Part shown: positions 32,920 to 39,889 of the stretch, one piece after another
Layout: every line of letters starts with the position of its first letter
How positions within the stretch are numbered: position 1 is the stretch's first letter
Source: Bacteroidota bacterium
GTDB taxonomy: Bacteria > Bacteroidota > Bacteroidia > Cytophagales > Cyclobacteriaceae
Reading direction: 5' to 3'
Assembly: GCA_018266055.1 (NCBI GenBank)
Contig: JAFDYT010000013.1
Span: 31,159 to 95,158, forward strand
Length of the DNA stretch: 64,000 nt
The notes under the pieces: model-generated
The model's input: only the letters and a program-made list of their open reading frames with translations
Told to the model about the DNA's origin: nothing
Databases searched by the model: none
Position numbers and translations under genes: made by a program

Positions 32920-33882
32920 CTATTCGGCCAAAACGGGTCGCGTTTCGATCGCTTTCGCGGAAGCTTCCAGAATTTCAAAAGCGCTTTCGGCCATTCTGTT
33001 TTCTGTGTCCAGCGTGGGGTTCACTTCTACGATTTCGTAGGCGCACACACGCGGGTCGGCGCAAAGCTCAGAGCACAACGTCTTCGCTTCCTCTACGGTG
33101 ATTCCGTTTGGCACTGGTGTACCTGTGCCGGTAGAAAAGCGGCTATCGATACTGTCTACATCAAACGACACGTAAATCAGATCGCAATGGTCAAGCATGG
33201 TGAGTGCACGTTTGGCCATTTCGGCTGCACCTTTCTTTTTCACGTCTTCTACTTCAATGAAGTTGACGTTGTATTTGTTGAGGTAATAGTTTTCTGCTTT
33301 TTGCAAATCACGCACAGCGATGTACACCACATCTTCCGAATTAATCTTCGGGCCGGGAATGCCCACATCTTTGATCTGCTCCCAGTAGTCCAGAGTAGTG
33401 CCGCGCGGGTCGTTCACTTTACTTTCCAGATTGTCGAGGCCAAGTGCCATGGCCATGGGCATGGTATTCATGTGGCCCGAGGGCGTGGTAAACGGTGTAT
33501 TTAGATCGGCGTGGGCGTCGATCCAGATTACGCCGAGTCGTTTTTTAGGGTAAGCCTTTTTAATGCCCGCCATCGTTCCATAGGCAGTGGAGTGATCGCC
33601 GGCCATGATGAGAGGAAAGAAATCGTCGAAGAGTTGCTCGTACACTTCAAGGCAAACGCGTTCTTCCATAACCATTACCCCGTCAATAAATTTGGCGAAA
33701 GAGTGCTCCGCCCCGTCGAAGAGGAGTTCGTTTACGTTTTCAACTTCCACGGAATCATATTTTCTGAACAGGTCAGATTTCAAATCGAGGCTGGCGATCT
33801 TCATGGCCTCTACACCCAAACTGGCGCCGCGGGTACCGGCACCGATTTCGGATTTTACTTCAATGATTTTAATCTCTTTCAT
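32920..33882 (-). CDS. Arginase-family ureohydrolase (probable arginase)
   Basis: This binuclear manganese enzyme hydrolyses arginine to ornithine and urea, or agmatine if it is an agmatinase. Metal ligands are visible: His97 in AGDHST, Asp122-His124-Asp126 in DAHAD, and SFDVDSID. The segment NTPFTTPSG after the DAHAD motif resembles arginases rather than agmatinases. However, two residues that in animal arginase are Asn139 and His141 appear as His137 and Asn139, exchanged in position. The gene is divergent from an arginine decarboxylase gene, so both enzymes act on arginine or one after the other. Length is 320 aa. Confidence 0.82.
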   Translation of the reverse strand: MKEIKIIEVKSEIGAGTRGASLGVEAMKIASLDLKSDLFRKYDSVEVENVNELLFDGAEHSFAKFIDGVMVMEERVCLEVYEQLFDDFFPLIMAGDHSTAYGTMAGIKKAYPKKRLGVIWIDAHADLNTPFTTPSGHMNTMPMAMALGLDNLESKVNDPRGTTLDYWEQIKDVGIPGPKINSEDVVYIAVRDLQKAENYYLNKYNVNFIEVEDVKKKGAAEMAKRALTMLDHCDLIYVSFDVDSIDSRFSTGTGTPVPNGITVEEAKTLCSELCADPRVCAYEIVEVNPTLDTENRMAESAFEILEASAKAIETRPVLAE

Positions 33883-34234
33883 GACAGGTTATTTTAAAAG
33901 GTCATGTGAAACGCCCTTGACAGGGTTTGCAGGTACAAGATATGTAGTAAGGCAGTTCACAAAAGGTAACGATTTGGTAAAGGAGGTAGAAATTAAACAG
34001 GAAATCTGCCTGCACTTAGAAGTCGGGCAGGGCGTGGGCGACAGCAAAAATTCGGAAAAAAAAGTGGCTGGCCATGTTTAATTATTCTTTTGCAAAGATG
34101 GTAATTTTATCACAATATTGCACCCTTATTTATTTTCCAATTCGCTGCGGTTTATTGGTCAGTCCTCCTCGATGATTTATCAGTGCAGTCAGCGAAAAAA
34201 ATAAAGGATCAACCACTAACGATTAGGACTAAGG
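33883..34234. other. 352-nt divergent intergenic region
   Basis: This lies between the arginase and arginine decarboxylase genes. It should contain both promoters, but no exact TAnnTTTG with a TTTG partner is seen; a minus-strand CATCTTTG near 34096 is one base off. A plus-strand reading frame through part of it continues from inside the arginase gene and is not believed. No repeat or riboswitch-like structure was recognised. Confidence 0.5.
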
Positions 34235-35689
34235 ATGAAGAGTTACCGCGAGCTGATTGAGCAGACATTTGAGTTCCCCCAGCGGGAGTTTAAAGTCCGC
34301 GATCACGAGTTGTTATTCAATGATGTACCGCTGATGGACATCATCAAGCAGTACGGTACTCCCCTGCGCATTACTTACCTCCCGCGCATCAGCGAAAACA
34401 TCCGCTACGCACAGTCAGCTTTTACCAACGCCATGGAGCGCTTTAAGTACAATGGCAAATACACGTATTGCTATTGCACCAAGTCGTCGCATTTTGATTT
34501 TGTGTTGGAAGAAGCGCTGAAAAATGATATTCACATCGAGACATCTTCTGCCTTTGATATTCCGATTGTTCGAACACTATTCGAGCGTGGAAAAATTTCG
34601 AAAGAGACGTTTGTTCTCTGCAACGGCTTTAAAATGCCGAAGTACAAAGAGCACATCACCGATCTGCTCAACGAGGGGTTCAACTGTGTTCCGATCCTCG
34701 ACAACCTCAGCGAGATTGATGCGTACGAAAAGAACGTCAACCGCCCATATCAAGTGGGTATTCGCGTAGCCGCTGACGAAGAACCTAAGTTTGAATTCTA
34801 CACTTCCCGTTTGGGAATCCGTTACGGTGACATCAATACACTTTACAAGGAAAAAATCCAGACGAGCAGCAAGGCATCACTCAAGATGCTGCACTTCTTC
34901 ATCAACACCGGCATCAAAGACACCGCTTACTATTGGAGTGAATTAAGCCGCTTCATTTTCAAGTATTGTGAGATGAAGAAAATCTGCGACACCCTGGATA
35001 GCATCGATATCGGCGGCGGTTTCCCTGTGAAGCAGTCACTCACCTTCCATTACGATTACAAATACATGATCGAACAGATCGTAGAAAACATCAAATGGAT
35101 TTGTGAAAAGAACAACGTGCCCGTGCCCAATATCTTTACCGAATTTGGAAGCTTTACCGTAGCCGAAAGCGGCGCGATACTTTACTCCGTAGTAGATCAA
35201 AAGCTGCAAAACGACAAGGAACTTTGGTACATGATCGACGGCTCGTTTATCACGCACCTGCCCGATGTATGGGGCTTGAATCAAAAATACATTTTGCTTT
35301 CGGTAAACAAGTGGGACGATCCTTATCACAAAGTAAACATCGGCGGGCTCACGTGCGACAGCCACGATTATTATAACAGTGAAGCTCACACCGGCGAAGT
35401 GTTTCTCCCGATGATTAACGACGAGGAAAAACTATTCATCGGTTTCTTTCATACTGGTGCCTATCAGGAGTCACTCGGAGGAAACGGTGGTATTCAGCAC
35501 TGCCTGATTCCAGCACCCAAGCATGTACTCATCGATCGCAATGAAGACGGTGAAATCTCAACTGAATTGTTTGCGCCGGAACAAACCAGCGAAAGCATGA
35601 TGAAGATTCTCGGCTACTACGAAGAGAAGAAAGAAGACCGGAAAAAAGAAGAGCCGGCAACTCTTGTAGAATCACCGGCTCATAAATAA
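34235..35689 (+). CDS. Arginine decarboxylase (fold III PLP enzyme, Bacteroidota type)
   Basis: The protein (484 aa) belongs to the alanine-racemase-fold Orn/Lys/Arg/DAP decarboxylases. The PLP Lys is in YCYCTKSSHF (about residue 75). Other motifs are the glycine-rich IDIGGGFP phosphate loop and, toward the C-terminus, LTCDSHDYYN with the Cys-Asp of the partner subunit and FFHTGAYQE. Relatives in Bacteroidota are annotated as arginine decarboxylase, the first step to agmatine and putrescine. The C-terminal 30 residues are charged and may be disordered. Its 3' end carries a hairpin that serves as terminator for the opposite gene. Confidence 0.8.
   Translation: MKSYRELIEQTFEFPQREFKVRDHELLFNDVPLMDIIKQYGTPLRITYLPRISENIRYAQSAFTNAMERFKYNGKYTYCYCTKSSHFDFVLEEALKNDIHIETSSAFDIPIVRTLFERGKISKETFVLCNGFKMPKYKEHITDLLNEGFNCVPILDNLSEIDAYEKNVNRPYQVGIRVAADEEPKFEFYTSRLGIRYGDINTLYKEKIQTSSKASLKMLHFFINTGIKDTAYYWSELSRFIFKYCEMKKICDTLDSIDIGGGFPVKQSLTFHYDYKYMIEQIVENIKWICEKNNVPVPNIFTEFGSFTVAESGAILYSVVDQKLQNDKELWYMIDGSFITHLPDVWGLNQKYILLSVNKWDDPYHKVNIGGLTCDSHDYYNSEAHTGEVFLPMINDEEKLFIGFFHTGAYQESLGGNGGIQHCLIPAPKHVLIDRNEDGEISTELFAPEQTSESMMKILGYYEEKKEDRKKEEPATLVESPAHK
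35641..35681 (-). terminator. Rho-independent terminator of the DUF4412 gene
   Basis: On the minus strand GAGCCGG (35675-35681 complement) pairs with CCGGCTC (35651-35657 complement) across a 17-nt loop, followed by TTCTTTTTTC. It lies inside the 3' end of the convergent arginine decarboxylase gene. Confidence 0.55.
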
Positions 35690-35706
35690 TTACTTTCTTT
35701 CTGAAT

Positions 35707-36540
35707 TTACCGAGGTCCGCCAAACACACCTTGTGTTTCGGTGTAGTCAGATGGAATCGTAAAGTCCGAAGCACTAAATGACTGTCTTTTGATGTCAGTA
35801 ACTTCCATGGTCATTTTTCCTTCTGGAGTAGAAGATTCGATGCGCAGCGGCATGCCATCTATTCCCTCATAAAACATAGACTGACCGCGACCCATTCTCT
35901 GCTTAGCCATTGCTTTCAGGTCAATGTCTTTAATTTCGGTAGTAGCCCAAAGATTGGTAGTAATCGTCTTACCACGCTCTACCGTAGTCACCACATACTT
36001 GGTGCAAGTATAGCCTAGAATTTTAGTTGTCTCGCCCGTTTTAGTAACGGTAGGTTTTGCTCCGTCAAAACTCTCATTTCCGTTTCCGGAAGGCATTACT
36101 GAATAAGTCTTGTTTTCACGATCCAGATGAACGGTCTTGTCGGTGGTGTGAAGGATGTCTCCTGACATCATTCCGCCATCCATTGTCATTAAAGAACTCG
36201 TTCCTTTAATTTTTACGGTCATACCCTTGGGCATCATATTGCTCATCATATCACCGTCTCCGCCCTGCGACATCTTGGCGATCTTGTCCATCTGAGCTTT
36301 CAACGCCGGGTTAGCCTCCATCATGGCTTTCATCTTCGGGTCGTTCATTTGCTCCTGCATCTTTTTCATTTTCTCTTGTTGAGCAGGGTCGTTCATTTTT
36401 TTCTGACCCGCCTCCATCTTGGCTTTCATTTCCGGATCGGTAACTTCCATTTTCATGGACCATTTGATCGTCCCCTCAAAAGTTTGCGCCCACGTGATGG
36501 TGGAAATCAACGCGAACGCAGCAATCAGTAGTTTCTTCAT
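35707..36540 (-). CDS. DUF4412-domain exported protein
   Basis: The protein (277 aa) has a signal peptide (MKKLLIAAFALISTITWAQ). A charged, methionine-rich region about residues 30-95 is built from repeats of the pattern MKAxMEANPALKAQMDKI. A DUF4412-type beta domain follows, with TKILGYTCTKYVVTT and LWATTEI. The ATG at 36538-36540 is clear; a longer frame upstream reads through non-coding sequence. Function is unknown; Met-rich segments sometimes bind copper, but here the spacing looks structural. Confidence 0.8.
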   Translation of the reverse strand: MKKLLIAAFALISTITWAQTFEGTIKWSMKMEVTDPEMKAKMEAGQKKMNDPAQQEKMKKMQEQMNDPKMKAMMEANPALKAQMDKIAKMSQGGDGDMMSNMMPKGMTVKIKGTSSLMTMDGGMMSGDILHTTDKTVHLDRENKTYSVMPSGNGNESFDGAKPTVTKTGETTKILGYTCTKYVVTTVERGKTITTNLWATTEIKDIDLKAMAKQRMGRGQSMFYEGIDGMPLRIESSTPEGKMTMEVTDIKRQSFSASDFTIPSDYTETQGVFGGPR

Positions 36541-36663
36541 AGGTTGTTGTATTGTTTGTAATAATAAAGTTATGGAAAAATTTGAATCAATAATCCTGCC
36601 AAAGCAACCATCGGTTGTTTCCTGATGTAATCGATAATTGATAATTTGCGGATCACAATCGCC

Positions 36664-37458
36664 ATGCATTTCAAAATCACCAGTACACAAAACCCCAAAG
36701 TAAAGAGCCTGATGGCGCTGGAGAAACCGCGCGAGCGCCGAAAACAACAACTCTTTATTATTGAAGGTAAAAAGGAGATTGCCCTGGCGGTAGAAGCAGG
36801 ATATAAAATCGGAAATATTTTTTTCTGTGATGAAATCACCAGTCTCGATGAAATTCCTGATCCACTCAAGGACGACAAACTGATCATTCCCGTCTCTAAA
36901 GAAGTGTTTGACAAAATCGCTGTGCGCGAAAGCACCGGAGGAGTCATCGCTGTGGCAGAGCAGAAGCCACATCTCCTTTCACAAATTAAGCTAAGGAAAA
37001 ACCCGTTGGTGTTGATTCTTGAGGGCGTAGAAAAACCCGGCAACCTCGGTGCCATTCTCCGCACAGCCGATGCGGCCGCAGTCGACGCGGTGATCATCTG
37101 CGATCCGCAAACTGATTTTTACAATCCAAATGTAATCCGCTCCAGCGTGGGTTGTGTGTTTACTAATCAACTGGCAGCCGTAACGTCGGAAGAAGCAATT
37201 GAGTGGTTGAAGAAAAATCAGATAAAAATATTTTGTACTTCTCTTCAGGCGGCAAAGCCTTATCACGAAATCGATTTTACACAACCCGCCGCCATTGTCA
37301 TGGGCACCGAAGCGACAGGTCTTTCGGAAATCTGGACAAAAAATTCTGACGCTAACATCATCATCCCCATGCAGGGAAAAATCGACAGTATGAATGTTTC
37401 TAACGCCACCGCCGTTGTGGTATTTGAAGCAATGCGCCAGCGTGGATTTAATATCTAA
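36664..37458 (+). CDS. TrmH-family RNA 2'-O-ribose methyltransferase
   Basis: The SpoU/TrmH enzyme uses a knotted SAM-binding fold. The N-terminal substrate-binding part (NPKVKSLMALEKPRERRKQQLFIIEG) is typical of the 23S rRNA methyltransferase branch. Motif 1 is LEGVEKPGNLGAILRTADA, motif 2 AIVMGTEATGLS and motif 3 IPMQGKIDSMNVSNATAVVVFEAMRQR. The ATG at 36664 gives 264 aa; the TTG 18 nt upstream is less likely. The exact rRNA or tRNA target is not readable. The SDR gene follows 11 nt downstream. Confidence 0.9.
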   Translation: MHFKITSTQNPKVKSLMALEKPRERRKQQLFIIEGKKEIALAVEAGYKIGNIFFCDEITSLDEIPDPLKDDKLIIPVSKEVFDKIAVRESTGGVIAVAEQKPHLLSQIKLRKNPLVLILEGVEKPGNLGAILRTADAAAVDAVIICDPQTDFYNPNVIRSSVGCVFTNQLAAVTSEEAIEWLKKNQIKIFCTSLQAAKPYHEIDFTQPAAIVMGTEATGLSEIWTKNSDANIIIPMQGKIDSMNVSNATAVVVFEAMRQRGFNI

Positions 37459-37469
37459 TTCAAAAAACG

Positions 37470-38165
37470 ATGAGAGCGAAAATCATTCTTGTTACCGGGT
37501 CAAACAAGGGTATTGGTTTGGAGATTGTGCGGCAACTTGCTCAACAAGGTAATGAGGTGATCCTCACTGCGCGCGATGAAAAGAAAGGCCTTGAAGCCCA
37601 AAACAAACTAAAAGCCGAAAAGCTCACAGTCCATTTTATTCAATTAGATATTACCAATCAAGAGAGTATTCAGCATGCGTTCAATCAGGTGAAATCTGAA
37701 TTTGGAAAGCTCGATGTGCTGATCAACAACGCTGCAGTCTTACTAAAAGAAGATCAGTCGCTGTTAAGAAATGATGCAGCCGTTTTTGAAAAAACGCTTC
37801 ACGCGAATGCATTCGCACAACTGGCTGTAACCAAACAATTTTACTCAATCATACCCAATGGCGGCCGGATCATCATGACTTCCAGCGGTGGCGGGAGTAT
37901 GAGTGATCCGGTCGGCGGATGGTCGCCGGCCTATTGTGTTTCCAAGTCCTTGCTCGGCGCAATCACCAGGCATCTGGCACATGAGCTGAGTAACCGAAAT
38001 ATTTCTGTCAATGCCTTCGATCCGGGTTGGGTAAAAACCGACATGGGTGGCAATTCCGCTCCTCGCTCCGTAGCGCAAGGCGCCGACACCGCCGTGTGGC
38101 TTGCAACGAATGAAGGTACCGCTACCGGAAAATTTTTTCGCGACCGTAAAGCGATCGCTTGGTAA
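37470..38165 (+). CDS. Short-chain dehydrogenase/reductase
   Basis: The protein (231 aa) has a Rossmann fold with TGSNKGIG (NADP-binding), the structural NNAAVL, and the catalytic Ser in MTSSGGG. The active-site YCVSK gives Tyr and Lys with the usual spacing. The arrangement matches carbonyl-reductase-like classical SDRs. It lies 11 nt after the methyltransferase gene and 25 nt before a GNAT gene; the trio may form one transcript but has no shared pathway that I can see. Confidence 0.88.
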   Translation: MRAKIILVTGSNKGIGLEIVRQLAQQGNEVILTARDEKKGLEAQNKLKAEKLTVHFIQLDITNQESIQHAFNQVKSEFGKLDVLINNAAVLLKEDQSLLRNDAAVFEKTLHANAFAQLAVTKQFYSIIPNGGRIIMTSSGGGSMSDPVGGWSPAYCVSKSLLGAITRHLAHELSNRNISVNAFDPGWVKTDMGGNSAPRSVAQGADTAVWLATNEGTATGKFFRDRKAIAW

Positions 38166-38190
38166 TCTTACTTCTCTAATCTAATTCTTC

Positions 38191-38679
38191 ATGAACACTA
38201 TTAACATTCGTTCTGCTGCGCTCTCTGACATTGAAACTCTCTTGCGCTTTGAACAAGGGATCATCGATGCCGAGCGACCATTTGATCCTACGCTGAGAGA
38301 CGGTAAAATCAAATACTACAACCTGGAAGAAATGATCACTGCAGAACACATCGAATTGGTGGTGGCTGAGGTGAACGGTGTGCTGGCAGGTTGTGGCTAC
38401 GCCCGACTTCAAAAACCTGCACGCGATTGCCATACGTTTTCGCTTTACGCCTATCTAGGATTTATGTACGTTGTGCCAGAGCAACGCGGCAAAGGAATAA
38501 TTCATGAAGTCATGAATGCACTGAAAGCCTGGGCCAAATCAAAAAATGTGAGCGAGCTTCGGCTGGAGGTGTATCCTAAAAACAGTTCAGCCATAAGGGC
38601 GTATGAAAAAATGGGATTTACTCCGGCGATGATTGAAATGCGGGTAGACTTAAATCGCGACGCTGGCTCATTTCGCTAA
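38191..38679 (+). CDS. GNAT-family N-acetyltransferase
   Basis: The protein of 162 residues has the acetyl-CoA binding loop in YVVPEQRGKGIIHEVMNAL (V-P-x-x-R-G-K-G pattern, about residue 95). The following strand LRLEVYPKNSSAIRAYEKMGF is the classical motif B. The substrate is unknown. Its last 12 nt overlap a convergent small ORF. Confidence 0.87.
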   Translation: MNTINIRSAALSDIETLLRFEQGIIDAERPFDPTLRDGKIKYYNLEEMITAEHIELVVAEVNGVLAGCGYARLQKPARDCHTFSLYAYLGFMYVVPEQRGKGIIHEVMNALKAWAKSKNVSELRLEVYPKNSSAIRAYEKMGFTPAMIEMRVDLNRDAGSFR

Positions 38680-38805
38680 TTCCATTATTACGCCGGTATA
38701 AAATCCATTGAGAAACTGGTACACAGATAAACCAATCATCAGGCCGAGAGCCAGGCGGAAGGGTTGATCGATTGCTAGATTTTGAAATTCTTTGAATGCT
38801 TTCAT
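38668..38805 (-). CDS. Possible 45-aa single-span membrane protein
   Basis: An ATG at 38803-38805 opens a frame encoding MKAFKEFQNLAIDQPFR and then a helix LALGLMIGLSVYQFLNGFYTGVI and a short tail MELAK. The N-terminal part is amphipathic and the helix is clean, with no charged residue. It ends within the last codons of the convergent GNAT gene and starts downstream of an alpha/beta hydrolase gene on the same strand (15-nt gap). Small proteins of this size are often missed, and this one looks real. Confidence 0.5.
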   Translation of the reverse strand: MKAFKEFQNLAIDQPFRLALGLMIGLSVYQFLNGFYTGVIMELAK

Positions 38806-38820
38806 TCTAAAAAATATTAA

Positions 38821-39816
38821 TTACTTCTTCACCAACTTTAATTTCTCCACAGCGAATTTTTCAACTGCGTCTTCCACCGAGGGAATATCTTTTGAAACGA
38901 CTCGCGAGCCAAGCACGTGGCCACCCGCATTGGGAATAGCCACGGTCTCTTTCATGTCGGCGGGAGTGCTCAACTGTTGGTTCATCTCCAGCATCGCACT
39001 GACTTTCACCGTCGGATCTTGTTCTTTTTCATTCCTAAAATAATAAAGCGTCAGGCTCGGGCATTTTATTTTTGCAAACGTCTCCTGATTCATTTTTTCT
39101 TCAAGCAATTCCTCCAACTGTGTCACCGACTCCAGACGATAAGGATTATTCCAGTATCGGTCTTTGAGCGAGTCCTTCTCAAACACTCGCTCCTTCCCTC
39201 CGATCACGAGTCGAGCAATCTGCAAGCCCCATGGATTGTTGGCCAGCCATGCGTTGGGATCGTTGATCGCGATGTTGGGCGACATATTAATTAATGCAAA
39301 AACATCTTCCGGATATTGCGCTGCCAAAATCAACGCCATCGTACCGCCCGTAGAAGTGCTCATAACAATCACATGCTCACCTATCGCTTTACCAATCGCT
39401 AATGCTTCTTTGCTGCTCGCCCACCAGCGGTCGGGCGTAAAGTTGATGAGTTGATCAACGGTGTCAATGCCGTGATCGGCCAATCTGGCGAGATATAGGT
39501 TGCATCCAAATTTCTTTGCAAATTTCTCGTGCACGGGATCGCCTTCCTCCTGGCTTGCAGAAAACCCGTGAAGATAGACCACGCTGTATTTTGTTTTCGC
39601 GCGCGTGCTGTCGTTCCACACAATGCGTGCTTCGTTGTCGGGTTTTAGTTTGTGCTTTGCCTCCTGGCTTGCCACATATTTTTCTAACTCATCGGCAGAC
39701 TGCGGCACCACGGGCATGGTCGGATCAAATTTTGCTTTCTCCGGCCGGGGGCCAAGAAGGTAAATGGCTACCAACGCCAACACCGGAAACATCGCCAACG
39801 TCAATTTCTTCTTCAT
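38821..39816 (-). CDS. Alpha/beta-hydrolase, membrane anchored
   Basis: The protein (331 aa) has an N-terminal hydrophobic segment (MKKKLTLAMFPVLALVAIYLLG) and then a serine-hydrolase core. VVYLHGFSAS is the oxyanion region and VIVMSTSTGGTMAL the nucleophile elbow, reading S-T-S-T-G where G-x-S-x-G is usual. A C-terminal His is in PNAGGHVLGSR. The catalytic Ser is in place, but the first Gly of the elbow is Ser. The substrate is not known. An anchored or exported esterase or lipase-like enzyme is likely. Confidence 0.82.
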   Translation of the reverse strand: MKKKLTLAMFPVLALVAIYLLGPRPEKAKFDPTMPVVPQSADELEKYVASQEAKHKLKPDNEARIVWNDSTRAKTKYSVVYLHGFSASQEEGDPVHEKFAKKFGCNLYLARLADHGIDTVDQLINFTPDRWWASSKEALAIGKAIGEHVIVMSTSTGGTMALILAAQYPEDVFALINMSPNIAINDPNAWLANNPWGLQIARLVIGGKERVFEKDSLKDRYWNNPYRLESVTQLEELLEEKMNQETFAKIKCPSLTLYYFRNEKEQDPTVKVSAMLEMNQQLSTPADMKETVAIPNAGGHVLGSRVVSKDIPSVEDAVEKFAVEKLKLVKK

Positions 39817-39889
39817 AACAGTATTGAATAATTAAAGATAGAAGTTTATTGCGAAACCGCAGATGAACATTTGGTTAAATCCCAAACGT

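Noticed and set aside
33605-34081. 158-aa plus-strand frame spanning the arginase start
   Set aside because: Most of it is the reverse of the arginase gene; the rest is intergenic.
36541-36972. 144-codon upstream extension of the DUF4412 gene
   Set aside because: The internal ATG at 36540 begins a perfect signal peptide; the extension overlaps the divergent methyltransferase gene.
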